Shown: positions 1 through 5,088 of the stretch, in pieces
How positions within the stretch are numbered: the stretch's first letter is position 1
How the letters are laid out: every line of letters begins with the position of its first letter
The notes under the pieces: model-generated
Told to the model about the DNA's origin: nothing
What the model saw: only the letters and a program-made list of their open reading frames with translations
The model's database searches: none
Translations under genes and position numbers: made by a program
Source of the DNA: Nanobdellota archaeon
Lineage (GTDB): Archaea; Nanobdellota; Nanobdellia; Woesearchaeales; GW2011-AR15
Length of the DNA stretch: 5,278 nucleotides
Direction: 5' to 3'
Assembly (NCBI GenBank): GCA_013335235.1
Contig: JAAXVZ010000111.1
Coordinates: 1 to 5,278 of the forward strand

Positions 1-309
1 CTCTATAATCACGCCATTGACCTTCCCGCCAGAATCTATTGTCCTAAGTATGATAGAGCTTTTTGGCAACTTGGATGTCAGGAATGATTCAAGCTCAGCA
101 GTGTTGACAGACTGCTTGTTGATGGTGATGGCAATCCCGCCTTTCAGCGATACGTCCCTCGATGTGAAATCACCAGTCCTTATGTATGTCATCAGGATGA
201 TGAAAAATGCAGTTAGGGCAACAAAACCAAGTGCCCAGAAAAGTGTCTTGTACTTGTGGATATAGAACTCCTTGAGGTTTTCAAGGAAAGTCATTTTCTT
301 ATGGTGCAT
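1..309 (-). CDS. secF: Protein-export membrane protein SecF-like, N-terminal part (truncated by window edge)
   Basis: This minus-strand gene runs off the left edge, leaving 103 N-terminal residues. A basic, hydrophilic start is followed by one strong membrane segment (about residues 22-42) and then the segment RDVSLKGGIAITI (51-63). The LKGG signature just after the first membrane helix is what SecD/SecF proteins carry, and its position close to the N-terminus fits archaeal SecF. SecF works with SecD in the cytoplasmic membrane to support Sec-dependent protein export. Archaeal secF is usually followed by secD, which would lie left of the window. Two in-frame ATGs are possible, at 309 and 294. 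I chose 309 because the TATA-like box at 332-339 is centred about 26 bases upstream of it, as for the other genes here, and no Shine-Dalgarno site favours 294. The family call rests on a short N-terminal stretch, so a SecD/SecF relative is possible. Confidence 0.72.
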   Translation of the reverse strand, partial: MHHKKMTFLENLKEFYIHKYKTLFWALGFVALTAFFIILMTYIRTGDFTSRDVSLKGGIAITINKQSVNTAELESFLTSKLPKSSIILRTIDSGGKVNGVIIE

Positions 310-331
310 TACTCGACAGAATGAGTGGCGC

Positions 332-339
332 TATTTAAA
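332..339. promoter_or_regulatory. Divergent TATA-like box (secF on the minus strand, structured RNA on the plus strand)
   Basis: TATTTAAA on the plus strand reads TTTAAATA on the minus strand, close to the archaeal TATA consensus. Its centre is 26.5 bases from the A of the secF ATG at 309, which predicts a leaderless secF mRNA. The TTTAAA core is palindromic, so the same box could also direct a plus-strand transcript starting near 362, just before the closing stem of the RNA candidate at 368. Dual use is inferred; the box matches the consensus better in the minus orientation. Confidence 0.55.
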
Positions 340-361
340 GCTTGCAGTTGGATTCTGTGTG

Positions 362-552
362 TAATCAGCTTAGTAGAAAAGTCTCCGTCTGTGCCATAAG
401 TGACATTAAATGGCGAAGACATTTATGGAATACTCGCTGGCGTTCGTAATGTCAAGAATACATTCTTGACACACGGCCAGACGAAGCAAACTTAGTTCCT
501 ATGCCTTTAGGCTAGGGTTTAAGTTTGCAGAGTAGGAACTTTTCTACTAAGC
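362..552 (+). ncRNA. Candidate structured non-coding RNA with a four-way junction, unknown family
   Basis: The region between secF and the methyltransferase has no credible reading frame but folds by eye into nested perfect helices. P1 pairs 368-382 with 538-552 (15 Watson-Crick pairs), then after a bulged C383 it continues with 384-386/535-537 and 388-390/529-531. P2 pairs 394-402 with 420-428 (nine pairs, including G400-U422). P3 pairs 434-436/482-484 and 437-441/476-480 around bulged A481, then 445-447/473-475, and ends in a hairpin 450-459/462-471. P4 pairs 486-494 with 520-528 (nine pairs) and ends in a small stem 497-501/513-517 and 503-505/510-512 with loop UUUA. Both wobble pairs (400/422 and 497/517) would be A-C mismatches on the minus strand, so the plus strand is the likely product. 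The predicted start near 362 comes from the TATA-like box at 332-339; the 3' end is uncertain. I see no hallmark motifs of RNase P RNA, SRP RNA, tRNA, 5S rRNA or box C/D RNA. A structured leader of the downstream gene or a small mobile element are alternatives. Confidence 0.6.
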
Positions 553-564
553 CATCTAATCAGC
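362..564. repeat. Eight-base direct repeat TAATCAGC flanking the structured element
   Basis: TAATCAGC occurs at 362-369 and again at 557-564, on either side of the 15-base inverted repeat (368-382 and 538-552). The left copy abuts the inverted-repeat core starting at 370. The right copy is separated from the core end at 550 by six bases. This resembles a target-site duplication around a miniature element, but the asymmetric spacing makes chance equally plausible. Confidence 0.3.
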
Positions 565-569
565 ACAAA

Positions 570-577
570 TTTATATT
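570..577 (+). promoter_or_regulatory. TATA-like box of the methyltransferase gene
   Basis: TTTATATT is centred 25.5 bases before the ATG at 599, predicting a transcript that begins at or next to the start codon. It lies 17 bases after the last paired base of the structured RNA candidate, so the methyltransferase need not be read from the RNA promoter. Confidence 0.6.
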
Positions 578-598
578 GAATCCGTCTCACTATTACCT

Positions 599-1216
599 AT
601 GCGCCTGAACAACCTAGAATTCGTAGCTATGAACAACCCTCTCAGGGCAGTTATCCAGGATAGGATCGAAGCAAAAAGATTCAGGCAGCTTTCCACGCTT
701 GCGCCAGGAAAGAAAGTGCTTGAGATTGGCTGCGGCAATGGAGTAGGCGCAAGGCTCATCAAAAAATATTTCTTACCCGCAAGCATCAATGCGATAGATC
801 TGGATAAAAGAATGGTTGATATCGCTGTCAGGAAAAACAAGGATCCATCAATCTTCTTCAGCGTAGGTGACGCAGCCAAGCTCACTTTCCGCAAGCCACA
901 GTTCGACGCAGTATTTGATTTTGGAATCATACACCACATCCCTGAATGGAGAGATTGTCTTGACGAGCTTAGGAGGGTCCTGAAACCAGGTGGTGAGCTA
1001 ATATTAGAGGAGCTTTCAATCGAGAGCTTTGAGACATGTATTGGAAAAGCCTACAGGAAGCTTTTGGACCATCCTTATGATAGGATGTTCACAAGAAAGG
1101 AGTTTGTTTCATATCTTTCAAAGAGTGGGTTCAGGGTTGAGAAAGAAGAGGCACATAATCCCTTAGGCCTATTGAGATATTTTGTTATAGTCGCTAGAAA
1201 ACAAGTTTCTTCCTAG
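599..1216 (+). CDS. Class I SAM-dependent methyltransferase, substrate unknown
   Basis: The 205-residue product has a complete Rossmann-type methyltransferase core. Motif I is VLEIGCGNG (40-48), which binds the methionine part of SAM. The acidic residues of AIDLDK (65-70) sit at the end of strand two, where they would hold the SAM ribose. A GDA at 90-92 follows, then FDAVFDFGIIHHIPEW (102-117), and the LRRVLKPGGELILEE motif (124-138) typical of the UbiE/Methyltransf_11 group. The C-terminal third (FTRKEFVSYLSKSGF, 164-178) is the usual cap and strand 6-7 region of such small enzymes. There is no signal peptide or membrane segment, so it should be cytoplasmic. Members of this family methylate small molecules, lipids, proteins or RNA, and the sequence does not say which. 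The ATG at 599 is supported by the TATA spacing. The next gene begins 35 bases downstream behind its own TATA box, so an operon is not required. Methyltransferase fold: very confident. Confidence 0.92.
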   Translation: MRLNNLEFVAMNNPLRAVIQDRIEAKRFRQLSTLAPGKKVLEIGCGNGVGARLIKKYFLPASINAIDLDKRMVDIAVRKNKDPSIFFSVGDAAKLTFRKPQFDAVFDFGIIHHIPEWRDCLDELRRVLKPGGELILEELSIESFETCIGKAYRKLLDHPYDRMFTRKEFVSYLSKSGFRVEKEEAHNPLGLLRYFVIVARKQVSS

Positions 1217-1221
1217 CTAGA

Positions 1222-1229
1222 TTTATATA
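1222..1229 (+). promoter_or_regulatory. TATA-like box of the 180-residue hypothetical gene
   Basis: TTTATATA, a very good archaeal TATA match, is centred 26.5 bases before the ATG at 1252. It predicts leaderless transcription of that gene, independent of the methyltransferase whose stop codon is just upstream. Confidence 0.65.
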
Positions 1230-1251
1230 TAACATATTTCGACTCAGCATT

Positions 1252-1794
1252 ATGTCGGTCGATGAGTTTCTGGATGAGGATAAGAAGGACGTAACTCTTC
1301 AGATCAGGTTCCCGGCTGCTTTGACCAGTCAAGATACGATGCTTTTATTCTGTCCTATGAATATTGGTGGCAAGATTCTCTACGAAAGCAACAGAATCGA
1401 GATCGGTGAGTATGCAAGACAAGAAGACAGGGAGATGGCTTTAGAATCCTTATCAGATATTCGAAACAACCCAGGGGATTACACATATTCTGCTAGCGAA
1501 ATTGCTCAACTCAAAATTGAGGATTTCCTGTCACCTTACCCTTATGTAGCAGCACTTGTCCAGAATATCCCGGGAACAGACTATCCCTTTATAGACAAGG
1601 ACGAATTTTTCTCAAGATACCTGCCATGGTTCATAAAAGAAACCTGCAGTGCATCTGATCCTGCAATTGCAGAACATAGAGGAAGGATAGTGATAGGTGT
1701 CATTGAATACAAAGGCAGCAAAACCTTCTTATCACATGATTATTTTCCTTATGCTGCAGAATTGTTAATAAAAAAACAAGTGCAATACGTATAA
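1252..1794 (+). CDS. Hypothetical soluble protein, 180 residues
   Basis: I do not recognise a family. The product is acidic at its N-terminus (VDEFLDEDKKD) and has no signal peptide or membrane helix, so it is probably cytoplasmic. It alternates predicted strand-like stretches (VTLQIRF, 14-20; MLLFCPMNIGGKILY, 30-44; RIVIGVIEY, 145-153) with helical ones (QEDREMALESLSDIR, 57-71; KDEFFSRYLPWFIKE, 116-130). A PYPYVAALVQNIPGTDYPF stretch lies at 95-113. Two cysteines (34 and 132) are not arranged as a metal site. That it is a real gene is supported by the strong TATA box at the leaderless distance, the intact frame, and the tight convergent packing: its stop codon is two bases from the stop of the GTPase gene on the other strand. 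No function is offered. Confidence 0.8.
   Translation: MSVDEFLDEDKKDVTLQIRFPAALTSQDTMLLFCPMNIGGKILYESNRIEIGEYARQEDREMALESLSDIRNNPGDYTYSASEIAQLKIEDFLSPYPYVAALVQNIPGTDYPFIDKDEFFSRYLPWFIKETCSASDPAIAEHRGRIVIGVIEYKGSKTFLSHDYFPYAAELLIKKQVQYV
1770..1776 (-). terminator. Possible T-run terminator of the GTPase gene
   Basis: On the minus strand there are seven consecutive Ts, about 21-27 bases beyond the GTPase stop codon at 1797. Oligo-T stretches without a hairpin are typical archaeal transcription end signals. The run lies inside the 3' end of the convergent coding region, so it may partly reflect lysine codons there. Confidence 0.35.
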
Positions 1795-1796
1795 TC

Positions 1797-2996
1797 TCAT
1801 CCGTTATGCACTATCTCTATCACATCCCTGTGATGCAATGGCTCATCCTTCTTCATCTGCAATTTATTTTTTACATTGATTGCCCTGATGAATCCTTCCC
1901 CTAGCTGCGTGTGCAGATGGAACGCAAAAGATAATGCAGTTGTCCCTGGAGGCATCAAAAAACAATCAGGCATGACTCTTCCGTGGCTGTCAGTCAAGTT
2001 ATTGACTCCGCCTGGGAAGATAGCTACATATTTCAGGAGCTCGAATACAGCGCCGTTTATCACATGCTGCACGCCGGATGAGCCATACTTGTCAAGGACG
2101 CTTTTCTGAAGGAAATCCAAGCCTTTTTTCTGTTTCTCTGAAAGCTTATCTTCCTGTAATATCTTGAAATTAGGCTCTCCAGGAGTATAGTCTATAAGCC
2201 CTGACTTTGCAGCCTCTTTTAGCGCAAGCTCGCATTCAGAAGAGCAAGGTATTATTATATAGTCTTTGAACTCTGCTTTCAACTTCATGTATTTTTCATA
2301 TGCACCAGGGATGTCTGCCTTGTTTGCTGCAATAATTATAGGTTTTGTCTCTTTCCTGAGCGCGATCGCAAGGGCTTTCACTTCTTCAGGTGTCCATGAG
2401 GTTATCACTTTTTCAAGGAGATTCAGCTTTCGCATCTTCTCTTTGACCATATCTTCATTGACCTTGAGGCCTGAGAACTGCTTTGCAATAGCTTTCACAG
2501 TGTTCTCTTTTGTCTGGTTGACTGTAGTTGAGAATTTCTTCCATACCTTCTGGAATATCTGGTAATACCACATATCAAGCTCATGCTCTAAAAATCTTAT
2601 ATCCTCTGCAGGGTCATAAGTTCCGGCTTCAATCGGTTCACCCCTCTCGTTCAGGCTGCCGGAGACATCTACTATATGGATAAGGGCATCAGCCTGGGAC
2701 AGGTCATTCAGGAACTCAAGACCTAGTCCTTTTCCTTCGTGCGCGCCAGGGACAAGGCCTGCAACATCCAATACTTGGACAGGGACAAATCGTTTATGAT
2801 TGACACAGTATCCTTCTCTTGGGTTGCACTGCACACCAAGCTCCTTGTCAGCGCAGTCTATCTTGACAAAACCTACGCCTGAGTTAGGCTTGATTGTGGT
2901 GAAAGGGTAATTCGCCCTTGCAACATCCATTAATGTCAATGCTTTGAAAAAAGTTGACTTTCCAGCGCTTGGTTTCCCGACTAGTCCTACAAACAT
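1797..2996 (-). CDS. ychF: Translation-associated GTPase, archaeal YchF/OLA1 type
   Basis: The product is a 399-residue P-loop GTPase of the Obg superfamily, YchF branch, of usual length for the archaeal form. The G1 loop is GKPSAGKS (7-14), followed by PFTTIKPN (31-38). G3 is DVAGLVPGAHEGKGLG (77-92), nearly invariant in Obg/YchF proteins. G4 is NKAD (225-228) and a G5-like CSSE lies at 251-254. A helical insert with charged residues spans about 130-210. The C-terminal 75 residues form a TGS domain (FPGGVNNL at 327-334, RDVIEIVHNG at the end), as in ThrRS and SpoT. Family members bind ribosomes or ribosomal subunits in the cytoplasm, and their exact role in translation is unsettled. Human OLA1 prefers ATP because its G4 lacks the NKxD form. 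NKAD here suggests ordinary GTP specificity. Cysteines 48, 57 and 64 fall in the segment between G1 and G3. The ATG at 2996 is supported by a TATA box 27 bases upstream. Confidence 0.95.
   Translation of the reverse strand: MFVGLVGKPSAGKSTFFKALTLMDVARANYPFTTIKPNSGVGFVKIDCADKELGVQCNPREGYCVNHKRFVPVQVLDVAGLVPGAHEGKGLGLEFLNDLSQADALIHIVDVSGSLNERGEPIEAGTYDPAEDIRFLEHELDMWYYQIFQKVWKKFSTTVNQTKENTVKAIAKQFSGLKVNEDMVKEKMRKLNLLEKVITSWTPEEVKALAIALRKETKPIIIAANKADIPGAYEKYMKLKAEFKDYIIIPCSSECELALKEAAKSGLIDYTPGEPNFKILQEDKLSEKQKKGLDFLQKSVLDKYGSSGVQHVINGAVFELLKYVAIFPGGVNNLTDSHGRVMPDCFLMPPGTTALSFAFHLHTQLGEGFIRAINVKNKLQMKKDEPLHHRDVIEIVHNG
1863..1872 (+). terminator. Possible T-rich end signal for the 180-residue hypothetical gene
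   Basis: TTTATTTTTT on the plus strand, about 70 bases past the stop at 1794, is the first T-rich stretch after that gene. It lies within the coding region of the convergent GTPase, where it encodes Lys-Asn-Lys, so the assignment is weak. Confidence 0.22.
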
Positions 2997-3019
2997 AAAT
3001 CACATGGAGTTGGAAAATT

Positions 3020-3027
3020 AATATAAA
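3020..3027 (-). promoter_or_regulatory. TATA-like box of the YchF-type GTPase gene
   Basis: Read on the minus strand this is TTTATATT, the same octamer as the methyltransferase promoter. Its centre is 27.5 bases from the A of the GTPase ATG at 2996, consistent with a leaderless message. The plus-strand reading (TTAATATA, 3018-3025) could also serve the divergent membrane-protein gene. Confidence 0.6.
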
Positions 3028-3043
3028 GGTTTGCAGGAAAGGC

Positions 3044-3051
3044 TTAAGAAT
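3044..3051 (+). promoter_or_regulatory. Weak TATA-like box possibly serving the small membrane protein
   Basis: TTAAGAAT is centred 25.5 bases before the ATG at 3073, the same geometry as the other promoters here, with a purine-rich stretch (GGAAAGG) just upstream where a BRE would sit. It is a poorer TATA match than the others, so the box near 3018-3025 may be the real promoter instead. Confidence 0.3.
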
Positions 3052-3072
3052 AATGGCTTTTCCCTGGGTATC

Positions 3073-3381
3073 ATGCAGCCTATTCTCTTGAATCAGCCAG
3101 AGGTCGATGCCAGATACCTAGTCTGTGCTGCGGTTGTTGGTATTGGAGTCTCTGCTCTTGAATCTGTACTGCCTCCTGACTTCGCTCCGCATGTGCAGGA
3201 ATTATATACATATGGCACTGCTTTTGCATTTTCTGCGTTCCTTGGGTTAGCTGCATTCCAAGATCATCTAAGACGGTTTGACAACATGAGGACTGCAGTC
3301 TATGGCATGGCTGCTGGTGTCGCGGTTGCAGCAGCAGGATCTGGCCTATATCTGGGATTAGAGCAGCTCTTGCTTAAGTGA
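3073..3381 (+). CDS. Small integral membrane protein, three predicted helices
   Basis: The 102-residue product is mostly hydrophobic. Predicted membrane helices lie at about 15-33 (YLVCAAVVGIGVSALESVL), 45-63 (around TYGTAFAFSAFLGLAAF) and 74-97 (around GMAAGVAVAAAGSGLYLG). A basic, charged loop, DHLRRFDNMR (64-73), sits between helices two and three and is probably cytoplasmic. The glycine- and alanine-rich helices suggest tight packing. I do not recognise a family. The frame is also open from a TTG at 3031, adding 14 polar residues. I prefer the ATG at 3073 because TTG lies only a few bases from the divergent TATA box, too close to be transcribed from it. No Shine-Dalgarno sequence precedes either start. 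It is divergent from the GTPase gene and is followed 44 bases later by nop56, which has its own promoter. Confidence 0.7.
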   Translation: MQPILLNQPEVDARYLVCAAVVGIGVSALESVLPPDFAPHVQELYTYGTAFAFSAFLGLAAFQDHLRRFDNMRTAVYGMAAGVAVAAAGSGLYLGLEQLLLK

Positions 3382-3395
3382 GCCTAATCAATCAC

Positions 3396-3403
3396 TTTTT
3401 AAA
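3396..3403 (+). promoter_or_regulatory. TATA-like box of the nop56-fibrillarin operon
   Basis: TTTTTAAA is centred 26.5 bases before the nop56 ATG at 3426, the spacing expected for a leaderless operon transcript. The T-run may also help to end transcription of the membrane-protein gene, whose stop is 15 bases upstream. Confidence 0.55.
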
Positions 3404-3425
3404 TCAAAAATATTTTCTATGACGC

Positions 3426-4388
3426 ATGTATCTATACTCTAATATTGTCGGGACGTTCGTCTTCTCACAGAACTTCCAGATAAGAGAAAAGATCCTCTTC
3501 AATGAGAAGCAATTATTAGAGTTCGCAGGCAAGCTTTCTGCAGGCGAGGTCATAGAGACTGAAAAGCCTTTTCTGGAGAAATTCAAGAACATTGAAGACC
3601 TAAGGCAAGGGAAGAACCAGAAGGCGCTTGATGCGATAGCAAAGGAGCTTCTTGGGTACACTCAGAAGATGTATGAGAACAACCTCCTTGTCACAAAAGC
3701 CTCTGTCTCGCTTTCAGTCACTGATGACCTTCTAATAATACAGGTTTCCAGCAGTGTAGATGAACTCGCAAAGTCGATAAACCTATTATCGAAGAGGCTC
3801 CGTGAATGGTTCTCATATAGCCTGCCAGAGGTTGAGGACAGGATTACAGACCATAAGAAATTTGCAGAGATATGCCTGTCAGACAGGAAGCAATTGGTGC
3901 AGGAGTTCCATGTCCAGCATGGCATGGGTAGGGATCTGCAGAAAAAAGATTCAATAGCTATCCAGAACCTCGCAAGGACGATACTTGAGCTGTTCAGGCA
4001 GAAGGAAGAGGCTGAGAGATATCTTGAAGACCTGATGGCTCGCGTATGTCCGAATATGACTGCAGTCGCAGGGGCATTGATCGGCGCGAAGCTTATAACC
4101 ATAGGAGGCTCATTGAGAAATCTGGTAGTGATGCCATCTTCTACAATCCAGCTCCTGGGTGCAGAGAAGGCATTGTTCAAGCACATGCTGAACAAGAAGA
4201 ATGTGAGGCCTCCAAAACACGGAGAGATAATCAATCATCCACTGGTTTCTAGCGCTCCAAGAGAAGAGCGCGGAAGGCGCGCAAGAGCACTTGCAGACAA
4301 GATTTTGCTTGCAGTGAAGGTAGATTATTTCAAAGGCCAGTTCATCGGAGACAGGCTGAGAAAAGAGCTGGAGGCGAAGTTCGCATGA
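3426..4388 (+). CDS. nop5: Box C/D RNP scaffold protein Nop56/Nop5
   Basis: The 320-residue product is the archaeal Nop5 (aNop56) subunit of the box C/D ribonucleoprotein that directs 2'-O-methylation of rRNA and tRNA. It bridges fibrillarin and the L7Ae-guide RNA complex. The N-terminal part (about 1-115) corresponds to the fibrillarin-binding domain. A long helical region from about 113 to 205 includes the REWFSYSLPEVEDRI stretch (126-140) and the coiled coil through which Nop5 dimerises. The C-terminal Nop domain is unmistakable: CPNMTAVAGALIGAKLI (208-224), GGSLRNLVVMPSSTIQLLGAEKALF (227-251), RPPKHGEIINHPLV (261-274), RGRRARALADKI (282-293). The usual lysine-rich C-terminal tail is absent, and the protein ends soon after the Nop domain. 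The start at 3426 fits the promoter spacing. Its last codons overlap the fibrillarin gene by ATGA, so the two subunits are translationally linked. Confidence 0.97.
   Translation: MYLYSNIVGTFVFSQNFQIREKILFNEKQLLEFAGKLSAGEVIETEKPFLEKFKNIEDLRQGKNQKALDAIAKELLGYTQKMYENNLLVTKASVSLSVTDDLLIIQVSSSVDELAKSINLLSKRLREWFSYSLPEVEDRITDHKKFAEICLSDRKQLVQEFHVQHGMGRDLQKKDSIAIQNLARTILELFRQKEEAERYLEDLMARVCPNMTAVAGALIGAKLITIGGSLRNLVVMPSSTIQLLGAEKALFKHMLNKKNVRPPKHGEIINHPLVSSAPREERGRRARALADKILLAVKVDYFKGQFIGDRLRKELEAKFA
4370..4374 (+). promoter_or_regulatory. Shine-Dalgarno site of the fibrillarin gene
   Basis: GGAGG lies inside the 3' end of nop5, ten bases before the ATG at 4385, and matches the CCUCC of the 16S rRNA tail. 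It is the only clear Shine-Dalgarno sequence in front of a start in this window, and the gene it serves is the only internal operon gene. It supports 4385 as the true start. Confidence 0.7.
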
Positions 4389-5062
4389 TACCTTTCACAA
4401 AGTTCGAAAATGTATACTTCACAAAAGACAGCAGGGGAAGGGAAAGGTTCTTCACGCAGAACCTGACACCAGGCCTGAGCTTTTTTGAGGAAGACTTAGT
4501 CAGGGATGGCGGCAGGGAATACAGGAACTGGGAACCAAGGAGGAGCAAGCTCTGCGCAGGGATGGCGAAGGGCCTATCGCAGACTGGACTTAAGAGAGGC
4601 TCTACTGTATTATATCTTGGAGCCTCGCATGGATATACAGCGAGTTTTGTCTCAGATATTGTAGGCAGGGAAGGGGTAGTGTTCTGCCTTGATTTTGCGC
4701 CGAGGGTTGTCCGTGACCTAGTCTTCATGTGCGAGAAGAAAGAGAACATGGCGCCGATTCTAGGGGATGCGACTGATCCGAAGTCCTATGCATACAGGGT
4801 CTTGCCCTGCGATATCGTTTTCCAGGACGTCGCCCAAAAGCAGCAGGCAGAGATATTCCTTGACAATTGCAAGCATTTCCTGAAACCCGGCGGCTTTGGG
4901 ATATTAGCTGTAAAATCCAGATCAATGGATATCACAATACCTCCGAGGCAGCTTTACGCAAAGGTAAAAGAGAAGCTGGAAAAAGAGACAACTATCGTCG
5001 ATTTCAAGGTCCTGGATCCTTTTGAGAAGGACCACTGTATCTTTGTCGTTAAGAAACCTTAA
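4385..5062 (+). CDS. flpA: Fibrillarin-like rRNA/tRNA 2'-O-methyltransferase
   Basis: The 225-residue product is archaeal fibrillarin, the catalytic subunit of the box C/D RNP, which transfers a methyl group from SAM to the ribose 2'-OH of the nucleotide selected by the guide RNA. Length is typical for archaea, which lack the eukaryotic Gly-Arg-rich N-terminus. Signatures are FTQNLTPG (23-30), REYRNWEPRRSKL (44-56), SAM motif I VLYLGASHGYTASFVSDIVG (75-94), LDFAPRVVRDL (102-112), GDATDP (127-132), VFQDVAQKQQ (145-154), FLKPGG (165-170), LAVKSRSMD (174-182) and FEKDHCIFV (213-221). The candidate catalytic K-D-K-H residues of the fibrillarin family are all present: K55, D148, K177 and H217. In motif I, SHG (81-83) stands where the family more often has ASG, a mild variant. 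It overlaps nop5 by four bases in the conserved archaeal nop5-fibrillarin operon. Confidence 0.97.
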   Translation: MIPFTKFENVYFTKDSRGRERFFTQNLTPGLSFFEEDLVRDGGREYRNWEPRRSKLCAGMAKGLSQTGLKRGSTVLYLGASHGYTASFVSDIVGREGVVFCLDFAPRVVRDLVFMCEKKENMAPILGDATDPKSYAYRVLPCDIVFQDVAQKQQAEIFLDNCKHFLKPGGFGILAVKSRSMDITIPPRQLYAKVKEKLEKETTIVDFKVLDPFEKDHCIFVVKKP

Positions 5063-5066
5063 TAAA
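5059..5066 (+). promoter_or_regulatory. TATA-like box of the secreted-protein gene
   Basis: TTAATAAA overlaps the fibrillarin stop codon and is centred 26.5 bases before the ATG at 5089. It predicts a leaderless transcript and decides between two nearby ATGs: the one at 5084 reaches a stop after seven codons, while that at 5089 stays open. Confidence 0.5.
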
Positions 5067-5088
5067 TCGAAGCAGACATATACATGGT

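Noticed and set aside
17..265. Open frame of 82 codons on the plus strand
   Set aside because: It is the antisense of the SecF-like gene, which has a membrane helix, the LKGG signature and a promoter at the right distance; the plus frame has none of these.
450..471. Perfect hairpin as an intrinsic terminator
   Set aside because: No T-run follows it, it has only a two-to-four-base loop, and it is nested inside a larger consistent fold, so it is better read as one arm of the RNA candidate.
362..552. RNase P RNA, SRP RNA or 5S rRNA as identity of the structured RNA
   Set aside because: I could not find the conserved RNase P core (GGAAAGUCC-like segment with its partner), the SRP helix 8 motif with its GGAA loop, or the 5S architecture; the four-way junction also differs. 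A covariance search could still overturn this.
571..939. Open frame of 122 codons on the minus strand over the methyltransferase
   Set aside because: It is complementary to the SAM-binding core of a clear methyltransferase and its translation shows no family signature.
1876..2565. Two plus-strand open frames (1876-2109 and 2266-2565) over the GTPase gene
   Set aside because: Both lie entirely opposite the conserved YchF coding sequence and have no promoter or recognisable product.
3031..3072. TTG at 3031 as start of the small membrane protein
   Set aside because: It lies about ten bases from the centre of the divergent TATA box, upstream of where that box would start transcription, and the added residues are polar with no Shine-Dalgarno support.
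3404..4252. Minus-strand frames (3404-3661, 3662-4234) and an alternative plus frame (4046-4252) within nop5
   Set aside because: All overlap the strongly conserved Nop5 frame; their serine- and arginine-rich translations are typical shadow products.
4342..4925. Minus-strand frames (4342-4749, 4725-4925) over fibrillarin
   Set aside because: They are opposite a fully motif-complete fibrillarin gene and carry no recognisable domain.
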